Shown: positions 35,107-47,826 of the stretch, one piece after another
How the letters are laid out: each line of letters begins with the position of its first letter
Numbering within the stretch: the first letter of the stretch is position 1
Assembly (NCBI RefSeq): GCF_016801865.2
Contig: NC_068937.1
Location: 4,489,940 to 4,553,939 of the forward strand
Reading direction: 5' to 3'
From: Culex pipiens pallens
Taxonomy: Eukaryota > Arthropoda > Insecta > Diptera > Culicidae
Length of the DNA: 64,000 bases
Translations under genes and position numbers: made by a program
Notes under the pieces: model-generated
Told to the model about the DNA's origin: nothing
The model's input: the letters and a program-made list of their open reading frames with translations, nothing else
The model's database searches: none

Positions 35107-37205
35107 AATTCTTTTGATATTGCAAATTTTGAAAATTTATGTATTTTCGGAAAAACGGTATTTTGTGAACAATGTTGAGTACATATCAAATAAATTCCGG
35201 TGCTCAAAAACAATATTGTAAAAATTATATGAAGACTTGTATGAAAAAATTAATGATGCAAAATTACGTCTTTTGACATAGGGGAATGCATGGACAAAGT
35301 TTGATGCAAACCAAAAGTTTTTTTTTTGTTTTTTCTTACTTTTGTTGAGGCATCCAAATAAGCTACTTTCACAATATTAAAACTAAAAGTGACATCTTGT
35401 CCCAAACAACTCCTTCATCATTTTGCCGTCCAAAAATGGGTCACATCACAAACAATAACAACATTTCCCATTGTTTTGCTCTCGAATCCCCTCCCTTAAA
35501 AATAGACTTAACAACAATGTTGTTGTTTTCCCTACTCCTGGCCTACTCCCGAATGTCCTCTTTTCTCCCTCCATTCAAGTGCACTCCAATTCCAAACAAT
35601 TCCATCGCAGTAAGCGTCATCCTCTTCTCCAAACAAACATTCCAAAACAGAGAATGTTGTTGTTTATTTACACCCCCACACTTCAACTCGCACACTCTTA
35701 AACCTCCCACGTGTGTGTTTGTGCGCGATTAGCGCCACCTGAGCAGTGTTGCCAGCAAAAGGCGTGTGTGTGTGTGTGTGCGCGAAACGGCTGGAATTTC
35801 AATTGTCATCACGATTTAATGACAGCTCCCCAGCTTCTTCTCCTTGGGCACGTTCCGAAGAGCCCACGCGTTAGTTGGCCATGAAAAATGTCGCTTAGGG
35901 AGTTCGGCAGGGGGGCACGAGACACTGTGAAAAATTGCTTGACAACTTTTGACAGCTGGCAGGGCTGCCAGCGGGCGCGCGATTTATCACGGTGCGATTA
36001 TTTTATTGCGTTTTTTTTTCTTCTCTAGTTGGATAAATTACCTTGGGTTGGAATTCACCGAGTCTGTGAAGGACTGTGAAAATTGTTGTCACAGAAGGAC
36101 TCTCGGAACGGGGAGGGGTGCTTCATAAAACGAAGCAAAACTGTAAAAGCTAGCTCAGATAAATTAAAAGGCATCAGATGTCTGTGTGTCGCCCGTTACG
36201 GACGGAGAGGAGTTCCGTAAGTGCCCGTGCACGAAGGTAATGAAATCTTTTTATTAGATTTCTTCCCGAACGGCAAAACGCTTGGAAAGTTTCTTGCTGG
36301 GAACACTGGATGTCACCGGGGATTGAAGCTGACTTAATTGCAGCACAGATGGGACTCCCGAGGGGTTAACACGATAATTTGAAGTTAGTTAAAAGTTTTG
36401 TCGGAAATCGGGATTGCAATTTTTCCAAGTGCAGCTGGGCGTTTGACAGATCAGCGTCAGTGTTGCTAGTTTAACTTTCTTATAACGCAATTTTCGCTCA
36501 GGTGTGGTGCGACTTCTTCATATTGACTTTCTAATTAATTTTGCACCAGTTCTTCCAGCAAACCAATTTCAACTTTTCTAATCCCGCTCGTACATTCTCT
36601 AAACCGAATAAAAAAGCTGAAATCAACTTTTCCAGCTTCGTTCTTGTTCGAGTGAGTCAATTTGCAATTTGTTCACGCCAAATCGAATCAAGCCCGTTTG
36701 GGAAATGGTCGGTGTGCCCGAAATCGAATCGATTTCGACCCCTTGGAAACTATTTGTGTTTTGTCCTTCTTTTCGGACAATCCGGCACGGCGGTATCACG
36801 GACCATGTTTTAATAATTCAGGGAAAATAAAATGAAAAGTAGCTCAACTGGAAAATCCGTTGTGAAAGGTGGTTGAAAAATAAAGTTATTCGCAACACTG
36901 AAATTATTGAAAGAAATTGTGAGAGATTTTTGCAACCCATCTTTTTTGAAGGCAACTTGAAATAGGAAGTCTTTTTTTAAATTTCACTAATTTATGTGCA
37001 AGAAATGTAGATTTGCTTTGAACTGATTTTCTGGCAACACTGTTCCCTTTTTTGAATTAACGCTTTTCAGTACTTCAATAATAGATTTTAAATTTAAGAA
37101 ATTTATTAGTTCACTTTAAAAAATTATTTAAATTTTTGAAAATGTTAACAATGTCAATAAAATTTTGATAATCACTTCATTTATAATAAATTATTTTTTT
37201 AGGAA
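35107..37205. other. Non-coding DNA
   Basis: Repeat-like to about 35390, then unique sequence of balanced composition. A (GT)n run lies at 35764-35781 after an exact CAGTGTTGCCAG at 35744. GCAGGGCTGCCAGC at about 35960 and CAGTGTTGCTAG near 36460 are variants. No exon supported. Confidence 0.4.
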
Positions 37206-39850
37206 ACTGTTTTTGAGTATACAGCAATTCCCCACGAAAACAGCATGATTCGAAAAAAAAGTTCTCCGATCGGGCTCAAAATTTTTCTGGGAGTTCCTTG
37301 GCCGAAAAAATTAGACCCGTAGTTTTTTGTTTGGCCATTAGGGTGACATACGCCATGTTAGGGTGGTCCACAAAATCGTCATTTTTCGCAAAAACCACAT
37401 TTTTCAAAAAATCATAACTCCGCGCCATTTCATCCAATTTTAGCTGTCTTAAACGTAAAAAAGGTGATTAGATTAGCTGTTTGAGAAAAATAGTAAGAAG
37501 TTTCAAAAATCTAGCTTAATATTTGAAAAGGTCATACGAAAACTTGCTGACCAACGAGCCCATGTCTGAAAATATTTTTTTATTTTTTGAAAATGAAAAC
37601 TGGGGTTTTCGACGCGCTACGCGCATAAATGGGAAAATGACGAAAACGGGAAAAAAATTTTCGTAATTTTTCGTAATTGAAATACGCAACTTTGCAAAAT
37701 TATTTTGTTTTATTTCAAAAGTTAAGACTGCATGTAAAATTTTGGCAACTTTTTTATTATAAATGTTTAATTTTTTTTTGTAATATTCGCTCAAAATTCA
37801 TGAAATTTCAATCACTTTTTTATTGTTTTAATTTTCAAAGAAAAAAAAAATTCATTTAACATCTTTTCAAACTTAATAAATTATAAACAGAAAGGATCAA
37901 TATTTAAGTTTTTGCTATACGTTGCAACATAACTTTATTTGAACAAATTTAAATTAAATGATTTTTTTTTATTCTTGGATAATAAACAGGATTTTGAAAT
38001 TAATTTTCCAGCCTCAGTACTGTTCCGTTAGTAACATAACAAATAATTTTTGCGTGAATTATTTTTCTTAATTAAATTTTTTTCTGGCAGCACTGATTTT
38101 AAGTCACTTTTTTTGCTTCCATTTAAGGACAATCAGCCAAAACTCATTTCGTTTCCCATCTTAACAAGTTAAGCTAAATGATTATTAACTGTCAGTTAAA
38201 CCATGATTTTTGTTGTTGTAAATAGAAAGGAATTTTTAAATCTTTATTACACATATTGTACAAGTTTTTTTTTCGATATAATTTATCTGGCAACACTATT
38301 TCTTCAGTAATTTTTCATTTAGAAAAAAAACTTTTTTTTCTAATCTAATCTTTTTTTTCTAATCTAAAAAACTTTTTTTTTAGTCATTATTTTTAACAAA
38401 TGATCAATATCACTTTTTTAATTAAATTTACTGGCAGCACTGTTTCCTTTGTCCTATGAACACAGGGAGGTGTTGTGTCCTATCCCTCGCCTAGACCAGA
38501 CCAAAATCCATGATAAAGCTGTCAGACCAAATCTGTCAGATCAAGACTGTCAGACCAAAGAGCGAAAAGTAAACAATCTTGGTTTTCGACGTAGAAGCAC
38601 ACAAATCAAGAAAAGAAAATTTGAATTTTTTTTTAAAAATTCATGGTAACATTAAAATTTCCTAAATTCATTTAAATATGTTGAAAATTTCCTTTATTTT
38701 AAATATTTTAATGAAAATCAACAATTTGTCAAAATCGCGCTCAATTTCACCGATGGACTGTCGTTTGGTTGTTAAAATGAGTAAATTTCTCCAAATATTA
38801 ATAATAGTAATTAAGCTGAATTATAATTTAAAGTCATTTTTTTATTGTAAATAGGAAGGAATCAGATTTTTAAATGTGTTATCCCTCATCCAGAATATAT
38901 CTTTATTTATTATAACAATATTGTGTTCCTTTGCTTCAATATAACTTATTGAAATACATTTTCTGGCAGCACTGTTTGAAAAAAAATCCATTTAAATTAT
39001 TTGATTTGTTTATCAAAAAAAAAAATCTGCGAATAAAATGAAAATAAGTATGAAAAAAAATCCAGGCAACACTGATACCTATGTAATTTCTTAACTCTGA
39101 AAAATATATAAACGTAATATTGCTTGAATGCAATTTTGTTCATTAAAATTATCATTTTGTAGCAAATAATATTTTTTTGAATTAATTTTCTGGCGACACT
39201 GTTTCCTATATCAGTTCAACACTCTCAAAACTTCTAATAAAAAGTTTAATATTCAAATGCAAAAGCATCTTATTCAAATTTGACATTTGCTGTTTGACAC
39301 GTTAAATTGAGCATAACAAGGTTTCATCAATCTTACCGAAATTTTACTTAATTTATTCGAAAATTGATTCATTAGAAATATTTTGGCTTAAAAACACAAA
39401 TGTCACTCGATCGCTTTGAGGGACTATCATTTTTTCAAATAAGAGAGAATCATTCATAGTTCTATACCACCTTTTAAAGTTAAGCTGAGTCATAAACAGC
39501 TGTCAAACAAAGATTAAAGCATAGTAGAAGAAACAAAAATGTTTATATCACGTAAAACTATAATTTAATAAAAAAAATAATTAAATTAATTAAATTTTCA
39601 AAACAACCTATCCCTCATGGGTTTCCTATGCAGATAGGACCTTTTGAAAATTCAATCTAGAATTTGATCTTAACATGTTCCAAATTGATGTTTTCCAGAA
39701 TAAGATTCATACAAAAAGGTAGGAAAAACTTTGAAATGAACTGATTTTTTGTTTGGTTAATAAATGTTAATAGATTTAATTATCTTTCTGAGAAAAAAAG
39801 AGGAAATCTTCTTCATGATATAAATTTTCTGGCAACACTTTAACAGCTCT
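36900..39850. repeat. Degenerate tandem family with TTTTCTGGCAACACTGTTTCC
   Basis: At least eight spaced occurrences of AATTTTCTGGCARCACTGTT or close variants (37025, 38088, 38283, 38429, 38956, 39060, 39187, 39826). Several are preceded by TGTAAATAGGAAGGAAT-like words (38216, 38849) and ATATAACTTTATTT. Spacing is irregular, about 100-600 bases. This looks like an old higher-order array, mixed with other insertions. Confidence 0.55.
37210..37645. mobile_element. Dispersed repeat with ACAGCAATTCCCCACGAAAA start
   Basis: I recognise this wording as a frequent culicine repeat: GAAAACAGCATGATTCGAAA, GGGAGTTCCTTGGCCGAAAA, TTAGGGTGGTCCACAAAATC. Toward the right, CGACGCGCTACGCGCATAAA is GC-rich. 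No protein, class unknown, ends approximate. Confidence 0.55.
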
Positions 39851-42185
39851 CAGTTTAAAACTCTCAACAATCATGAATTTAATGTTTTTATTTGAGGAGC
39901 AAGATTTTGTAGTACATATTATTACTAGTTTGGCAACCCTTGAAACATTGACAGCATTTGACAGATGCTCTACACGCTAAAGTGCGCTTGTTATGTTTTC
40001 ATTAAAAACAGGTTATGCAAAATTAATTCAAATTTCTTTAGAAATTCAAGATTGCTAGCCCCAAAGAGCTCGATTTCGGTGCCCAATCCGGAAGAAATAG
40101 TTTCCTGTCCCCTTTTTTAAGTCCTTTTGTTTGAGGTGATTTCGTTTCAGCAAAGAAAGCGACACACATTCTTTTCTGCCTGACATTTCGGGGACAAATA
40201 TTCCAATATGTTTGCCGGAGAGCTTAGTGCCCATGATGGGGGAAAAGAAAAACACACAGAAATAAACTTTCTCCCAGCTTCTCAGTTTGCTCATATGGAA
40301 TGTGATACGCGCTTGTCGGGTTGGAAATTTCCCAGGAAAAATTTCTAATGAATGAACCGAAATTCAATTATTGACTTTGCCGAAAACGTGAAAGTTTGCT
40401 GGGAGCGACCTGTGATGCAAATTTGATTAGGGCGACAGGATGGCTTCTAAACGAGTTGCTTGAGTTTTTGGCTGGCAACACTGGCCTGGGAGCAAACTTT
40501 GTCCCTTGCAGCTCCGAATAACGATGCACTTATTGCAGGCAATTCAAAGTTGGCCATGACGACGACAACATGCTGCTCATTGTGTGGCACTAATTGCCAA
40601 CTCTCGCTGGGACTGAATAGCAGTAGGCGATGCAATTTCCTGGGCTTTTTCCTACTTTTGCTTGGATGGGGAGGAGGAGCGGTGGAAAACTTTTCACCGC
40701 CTACGTCGTCCTTTTTCTTCTGTCAATGATGACAGCTGCTCACGGTCTCCTTTGATGCTGGCAAAGAAATGTTTCAGTGCAAAGAAAGAACTTTTTTTTT
40801 CCTGTCAACTTTTTGAGTGGAACGGAAAAGTTTGTCTTGAATGAAATTTTGGGAAGGGACGGATCTGAATGAAGTGTAATTGAATGTTTGGACGGTAATC
40901 AGAAGTGGGGAATTGGTTTCGGGGAAAATTTCTGCTTGATGACTTTGATAGACTGTCGTAAAGTTGGTGAAACTGATGAAATTTCAAGTACCTTTTTTGT
41001 TTGTTTCAGTTGAGAGAGAGACTTTCTTGCCACCTTTTCCAATTCATCTGGATTTTTCACAGTCAAATGACAAGATCTTCTTGAAAAGGTAGGAATATCA
41101 ATGCTTTCAATGACAAGTGTGAACACAATTTAATTTTAAATTGACGTTTTCCTTTTCAAGATAACAATAAAAAGGTGGGATCCAGCAACAACTTTCAAAC
41201 AAACTCACGACTTGTCCAAAATTCCAAAAATCTCAAACAAACAAGCTCCTCTCGAGCCGTTCCAGCACCCTGTCAACTCAATTTCCACTCAGTGCTTGAT
41301 AAATTCAATCAATTTCGGTGCAAAATCACGCAATCTTGTTCTACACCACATCATCATCATCGTCGTCTTCGTCGTTACCCCAAAAGTGCCTTTAATTAAT
41401 TTGATCGACTCGGAGCACTTATGAATTTCGTATGATCTCTCGTATGCCACAAGCCACACGTGACGTTGCCATCATCGTCTACATGCAAAGACGACGCCGA
41501 CGACGCCGGCTTGAGTCCCTGAGAGTGTCGTTCCCGTTCCGATATCAGACAACTTTGCCTTGCCACACGGTATCATGAGCCATAATTCGAGCGAAAATTG
41601 ATTGCTTTGGCAATTTTCTGCGAAAAGTTACTGCTCGAAGCGTGCACGCACGCCGAGAAAAGCTTACTCAATTTTGAGTTTAATCGGCACTTTTGCTGCG
41701 TGGGCGCGCGCCTTAAATGTCAAAACCTATAATAAACTGCTTTGTTTGTGTTTGTGGCAACTTGGGCGAATGTCACCGTACTAAAATTAATCACTCATTA
41801 CTACCATTCATTCACAAAGCGAAAAGTTTTCCCACCTGTTTCCGATTTTGGTTGCTCTTCCGAAGCGGCGTATTCCGCGAAGAAGAAACGTCAACGTCGC
41901 CTTTAATTGCTATCATCAAAGGCAATTGATTATCATCGCGCGCCAAAGTTGAGCCACCGCGACGGGAAAGAGTCTCTCGTGGAAAAGTTGCCTCCTCCCG
42001 GCCTGGAAAGCTTGGCCAACTTTGCTTCCAACGCCAACTCCTCGGTGGCGAACGTTTCCAAAGGGGTTACGAGCTGTCAAATTAGTTTTGGTAAATTATG
42101 TTTTCACTTTAAAAGTTTCTGTATTTTTATGTGATCACTTCTTGAAAAATATCGAATGTTATGAAGAAATAATCCCAGCTAAGAT
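39851..42185. other. Unique non-coding DNA
   Basis: Balanced composition, with CTGGCAACACTG at 40472 and a CATCATCATCATCGTCGTC run near 41350. No exon supported. Words such as GCCACCTTTTCCAATTCATC near 41030 may be early units of the array that follows. Confidence 0.4.
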
Positions 42186-42189
42186 ATAT

Positions 42190-43027
42190 TTTTGACATAT
42201 TTCCCACCTTCATCTAATTACTTTGGTAATGGAATGGTGGAGACTTCTTTTCACACGCATAACACTTACCCTAATTTGACTTTAAATGACTACCTAGAGA
42301 TGCATGTTGTTTATTGAATCTTTCCCACCTTTTTTCAAATTACCTTGGTATTCCAATATATTTGACGTAATTTTTACCTGCTAACTGCAAACTTCTCAAT
42401 CTTGTGTTTAGAACACTACCCACAGATTTTTCTCCTTTGGCTTGCGAGAAGCCTTCTCACCTTTTTATTATAACCTTCATTTTAGTACGTTATTTTTTTT
42501 AAACCTAATTCAAAGCAAAAAATAAAAAAATTGCTGGTTCAAACTACATTTTTTAATACCTTTTTCAAATGACCTTGGCTTTGAAATGCAAAATAACTAA
42601 CCAATCTTGAGTTCGAAACACCTTCAATAAATTTCCCACCTTTGTCAATGCAGCTTGATATTGAAGTGCCATTTTATCATCTTAAACCTATTTTGAGCTT
42701 AAAATACTGCTTTAAATTTTGCTGCATTGGCATGCCTAACCCCTTCCCACCTTTTCCGAATCATTTTGATAATTATTGTCTGTGGTTTGTTTTACAAGCA
42801 CAACAACTTCCCAATCATAAGTTCAAAACACCGTCTAGCAAGTTTTATCGCTGGTTTGCAAGAATCTTTCCCACCTTTATCAAATCACCTTAATATTTAA
42901 ATGTCAGTAGCTCTTTCTTAACATACTTTAAATTTAAAATCCAAATTTTGAGTTCATAACACTGATACTTTGCTGAGCAGGCTTGCGTGGAACTTTCCCA
43001 CCATTTTCAAATTACCTTTACCTCATC
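42190..43027. repeat. Tandem array of ~120-bp degenerate units, left part
   Basis: Units recur at about 42204, 42326, 42458, 42567, 42634, 42748, 42870 and 42997, each starting near TTTCCCACCTTTNTCAAAT, then CACCTTGATATTGAAATGTC, then TTGAGTTCAAAACACCGTC. The right part lies at 48240-48720 beyond two transposon insertions. Not coding. Confidence 0.75.
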
Positions 43028-43031
43028 TTAA

Positions 43032-43536
43032 CCCTCTACCGCCCATTTTTTTTCAAAACTTTTTATTTTTCCCGTGTCCCGAGGTCATTTTGAGCAATTT
43101 TTGTCCTTCGAAAAACTTTACTTCTCTTGTTTCCGTTTTTTTTTTGTTTAATTTTTAAGTATTTTTATTTGTATTTATCTTGTTTAGTTTATGTTTATTT
43201 TTGTTTCTGCTATTGAACCATTATCATTTAAATTGTAAAAAAAATGCGTGGAAGAAAAGTCTGGGACACTAGAAAAAATACTGCATACTTCATTTTCCTT
43301 AAAATATAGGAAATGTTAGTAAAAAACACAGCCAAAGTTGACCCCTAAAAAAGATATTTTTATAAACATTTGCAAAGTCACATAAAACAAGTGAAGCTTC
43401 TAACCCTAAAGTTTTCTAAAATTTTAAGAGTTCTTCTTTCCAATGCTTTTTAAAGGTCAAAAATTGGTTGAAAAATGGATTATTGGCGATTTTTTAAATC
43501 GAAGCCCGTCTAAAGGCGGGGTTGGTTTGTAGAGGG
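43032..43536. mobile_element. 505-bp MITE with TTAA target duplication
   Basis: TTAA at 43028-43031 and 43537-43540 flanks CCCTCTACCGCCC on the left and GGCGGGGTTGGTTTGTAGAGGG on the right (inverse). TTAA duplications and CCCT-type ends are as in piggyBac-like elements. The interior is AT-rich and non-coding. It split one unit of the ~120-bp array. Confidence 0.82.
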
Positions 43537-43559
43537 TTAACCTGGAAACATCGTTCCAA

Positions 43560-43628
<69 letters not shown>

Positions 43629-44121
43629 TTTGAAAAGATCGAATTACGCAATTTCACAGCTTACTATACTGGAATTTTTCACCTACCTCAAGGTATTGAG
43701 GTTAGGCTCGATAGTTCTTTTCTTTATTTGCAGTTATATTTTTTTTCTGCAGTATATTTTTTTTTTGGTAGGACAAAAGCACTAGGGCATAAAACCTACT
43801 ATCTTTTCAAAAATAATACATTTAACATCTACATTATTTGCACATCTCAGTGAGCAAAGTTTGCTCTTTTAAGAGAGTGCTAATCTTGGCGTTCAAACGT
43901 TAATAAATAGTGTGTGGAATTTCAATTTGGTGGTGTTCAGACGAAAGTGTGTGTGATGGGCAGTGTAGGGTAACGGCTGGTGGTGGGCGGTGGGCGATGG
44001 GTGGTTGGCAGTGGGCGGTGGCGATCGGCGGTTGGCGGTGGGCGGTTGGTGGCGGGCGGCGGGCGGTCGGTGGCGGCGGAAACGACAAGAGCAGATTTTT
44101 TTCATATTGGTTAGTGGAAGA

Positions 44122-46723
44122 TCAGGACAAAGCGTTCAGTAGATTGTTTTTTATATGTCGGCGTAAGTTCTTTTTGAATACTACTTTGGAGTTTAGTTCC
44201 TTCAGGTCATTGGGGAGTTCGTTGTACAATTTGCTTCCAACGTAGGTAACCCGGTTCTTGCAGAGTTCTGTGTTTGACCGGGGAATCCGAATATCCCCGT
44301 TTTGTCTTGTCATAGAGTTAATTATTTCGAAATCCTAATTGTGGTGGGTGGCATCATCCTTCAACATGTTCCACATGTGAACTAGTGTTTGCTGCATGTG
44401 TAGTCCCCGAACCGGAAGGACAGTTTCCGGAGCGTCAATATAGAGTTGGCGTGTTGGGTAGAGGTAGGGTTTTGCAAGAATTGACTTCAGGCAACGGTTT
44501 TGCAGTGTCTGGAGTTCACGTAGTCTGAAAGCGGCAGCTGTACCCCAGTTCAGTGCGAGATACTGCAATCTAGATTGTACAAGGGCGAAGTACAATTTCA
44601 ACAACCAAACAGATGGTATAAAAGAAGCTAGTTTCCTGATGACTCCGCAGATTGGCGCTATACAACGTTTTAAGTGCTGGATGTGCGCTTCCCATGACAA
44701 GGTTTCGTCCAAGACAAGTCCAAGGTACTTGAAGTGGGAGACTCGCTCGACCACTTGGTTCCCAAACCTTATGGGACTCAGCTCTGGAACTCTTCGTTGA
44801 CATGTATGGAACATAACAAATTTTGTTTTGCTTACGTTCAGCGACAGCAGGTTCGACGCAAAGTACTGGTTAAGTATGGTCAGGTCTTCCAGCATGTTGT
44901 TCCTTATGATGCGACAGTCTCGACTACTATAAAGTAGGAGCGTGTCATCAGCGAAGAGACGTATTTTTCCAGTCAACTGTAAGCGAGACAGGTCGTTGAT
45001 AAACACCAAAAACAACAATGGGCCGAGATTGCTCCCCTGCGGAACTCCGGTCGATATACGTCGAGATTCGCTTCTTGTGCCATTGACACTCACGTGCTGC
45101 ATTCGGTTCGTCAGGTAACTCCTAAGGAGACTGTTTGCTTTTCCGCGAATTCCATAGAATTCTAGTTTTTGTAATAACAGCTCGTGGTTAATCGTGTCAA
45201 ACGCCTTTTGCAGATCCAGAAACAGTGCACCACAAAATTTTCTCTCGTCCAAGCTGTCGTAGATGTCCTTGAGTAGCTCGCAGGTGGCTGTTAGTGTACT
45301 GGAGCCTTTTCTAAATCCATATTGCTGGTTGTATAGATGTTTGTGGGTATCCAGAAAGCTACTTAAGCGCGCTGCAACCATTTGCTCCAACAGTTTGTTA
45401 AGCATGGATAGAGTTGAAATAGGTCTGTAGTTGTTCACGTCCGTTGGGTCACCAGATTTAAAAATGGGAACCACTCGAGCTTCTTTCAGGAAGTCCGGGT
45501 AAACTCCTGTCTCAATCATCTCGTTGAAGGCATCTTTGAGGAGTTCAGCGAACAACAGATGATGCTTTTTGATGAATGAAGCTGGTATCCTGTCCGGTCC
45601 AGGTGACTTTTTCGGGTTCAATTGGCCAATCAGAACGATGACTTCTTGGGATGTTGCAGGTCTCATATAAATGGTCAGGTCATGGCGGGTGAGGGTGCGG
45701 AAGTGGTTCACGTTTCTGTCACTTGGGATTGATGAGGCCAGGTTTTCTCCGACTTCACAGAAGTGCTTGTTCAACGAGTTTGCAGCTTGTATGTTGTCTT
45801 TCAATACTCCAGATTGGTCCCTTACAAGTATTTCCGAATCCTTTTTCTTTGATCTTCCAAGGACTTCGTTGATCAGCTTCCACGAGTTCGTCGGCGTAGA
45901 TGTAGTAATTAGGTTGTAATAGTAATTCCTTTTGCTCTGGGCTTTTCTCTTGCTCAGCAGTTGCGAAGTGTGTTTAACAAGTTCTCGGAGGTGTGCATTG
46001 CTAGGGTGTTGTTTACTGCTTTTCAAGACTTGCTCCTTGATTTTGATCATCTGCCACAGCTCCAAAGTCATCCATGGACAGTTTCCCTTCACCTTCGCTT
46101 TTACAGTCACAGTCCTTGTAGCGGACTCTAAGGCTTCCTTGTATTGGTTGATTGCAAACAGGAGACGCTCCGCAGCACTGACCTCCCCCGGAAATTGCGT
46201 AATCGAACGAGCAAACAATTCATCCAGCAACTCGTGATTTACTATGTCTGTGGTCAATGTTTTAGCCACCTTTTCCACTTTCATTTCCAGGGATGTCAGG
46301 ATCATTGAATGATCACTCAATTCTGTCTCAACCGTTTCATTTGTTATCCTTCCTGGGATGCCCGTAGAACAAACCACGTGATCAAGAAGGTTTTGGCTTG
46401 CTGGTCTAGTGGTAATGTTGTTTGTGACTTGCTCGACAAGAAAATATGCTTCTGTAGCCCGCTAAGTTGTACATCTCCTGGTTGCCCTCCTTGACCCATG
46501 TCTCCCCTAGTACAAGAACATCAATTGGATCTCCATAACGATCAATGAGTTCCCGAACGCCATCAAACTTCTCCAGACTGTTCATTCCCCGAATGTTCCA
46601 TTGAAAGATCTTCACAGCCGACTTGTGATTTAAAACGCTTTTATTCATAATACATTCTTCAAAATTGTCATACAAAAGATTTACATAGCTTAGTCTAGTT
46701 GAGTTGGTTGTATGGATAGACAT
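44122..46723 (-). pseudogene. LINE ORF2: endonuclease-reverse transcriptase, disrupted
   Basis: Encodes the enzyme for target-primed reverse transcription. The endonuclease N-terminus is present (FQWNIRGMNS; LGETWV with the catalytic glutamate), then near 46450 the frame shifts and joins late endonuclease sequence (EAYFLVEQV, then LSDHSM). The middle of the domain, including the usual GDFN region, is missing, so an internal deletion is inferred. The reverse transcriptase is intact from 46377 on: LNPKKSPGPDRIP, YRPISTLSMLNKLLE, AFDTINHELL, GVPQGSNLGP and the FADD active site. A TAG at 44337-44335 interrupts the frame; after it the same frame continues 70 residues (IRIPRSNTELCKNR, YVGSKLYNELPNDLK), the conserved C-terminus of this group. 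Two independent defects therefore make it inactive. Confidence 0.9.
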
Positions 46724-47826
46724 CACATTACTTTCTTCGGTGTAGGTTCCACTATCGATGAGGCGTTTGGTGAGGAAGTTGACATTGGCCGCTTTTCACG
46801 AGGTCGAGGAGGAGTGTCGTCGAAGCTGCTAAGCTGGGTGGATTTGCCTTGGGTCAGATTACGGATGTCACTTCGCTTGCGCACCTTTTGGATTTTCGCT
46901 CCTTGGCACTTTCTTGTTAGGACCACACCATCCCTGCCAGGCCAAACAAACTGCAGCTTCAGCTCTTCTTGAACGTCTCGAACTTCACGCAACAGTGCCA
47001 GGCCGTGGGAAGTCATTTCATCACGGATTATGACCTTGGTGTTTACCCCATGAAACGACTGTCCTAGCTTCGCCGTCAAGAGGGTTCCAAGAGATTTCTT
47101 TTTCTCAAAGAGTTGCTCCTTGTACTTCACATCAGCGAACACGACCCGAATTGGCGGGTATTTTTGCTCCTTCTTTGGGTCACGAAGCCTTGATAACTCC
47201 AACACAGCACCGCCCGGTAGGTTGTGGTCCAAGGCACAGCAGATTTGGTTCAAGATGTCCCCCAGTTGCTCGTTCTGTAAGGCCGGAATCCCAAGAATAA
47301 TAGCGTTGTTGGCTATCGTAGATCGTTTAAGGCGGTCCACCTCAATTTCGAGATCTTCGACAGCTACCTTGAGCGAAACGTTTTCCTCGTGAACATAGTC
47401 GACGTCCTTTTTCAAAACTCTTTGGTTTGAACTCAGCTTGCTGATGTCACCGTTCATTTTGTCGAACTTGCTGCACAGATATTCTTGACTTTTCTCCAAT
47501 TCATTAATCGCCTTTTCCAAGTAATTCCGTGTCTTGGCGTTCTCCTCCTGCATGTTGTGAACTGCATCTAGCACCTTACGCACCTCGCTCATGACTGTTG
47601 GGCTGTCGGGATGAGTTCGTCCAACCTGTATTTCCTTGCACGTAGCCGAACAAAAATACTCCTTCTCCTTCCATTTTCGAACAGCATTGCCCACAATTTT
47701 CTTGCAGCTAAAGTGATGGCACTGGTGACACTGCATGCACTCAAGAACTTTGTTCGCGTTAGGCTCGGTTCTGTTGCAGATAGTGCAAACTATTGCATTT
47801 TCAGCCTTATCCGAGGACGACGACAT
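46723..47826 (-). CDS. LINE ORF1: PHD-type zinc finger and RNA-binding protein
   Basis: 367 residues from the ATG at 47826; the frame is open further upstream, but MSSSSDKAEN is the natural start, just before the zinc finger. Residues 14-63 give a C4HC3 pattern (C14, C17, C30, C33, H38, C41, C59, C63) as in PHD fingers of CR1-type ORF1. A coiled coil follows (about 75-175), then an RRM-like part starting NNAIILGIPAL, then a basic tail. In the family ORF1 proteins bind the element RNA and form its particle. Its stop overlaps the ORF2 start as TGATG (46725-46721), a layout used for termination-reinitiation in several LINEs. The frame is intact. Confidence 0.85.
   Translation of the reverse strand: MSSSSDKAENAIVCTICNRTEPNANKVLECMQCHQCHHFSCKKIVGNAVRKWKEKEYFCSATCKEIQVGRTHPDSPTVMSEVRKVLDAVHNMQEENAKTRNYLEKAINELEKSQEYLCSKFDKMNGDISKLSSNQRVLKKDVDYVHEENVSLKVAVEDLEIEVDRLKRSTIANNAIILGIPALQNEQLGDILNQICCALDHNLPGGAVLELSRLRDPKKEQKYPPIRVVFADVKYKEQLFEKKKSLGTLLTAKLGQSFHGVNTKVIIRDEMTSHGLALLREVRDVQEELKLQFVWPGRDGVVLTRKCQGAKIQKVRKRSDIRNLTQGKSTQLSSFDDTPPRPREKRPMSTSSPNASSIVEPTPKKVM

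Noticed and set aside
43893..44105. Pro/His-rich frame from the GGGCGGT tract
   Set aside because: Low-complexity DNA in the LINE 3' UTR, not a gene.
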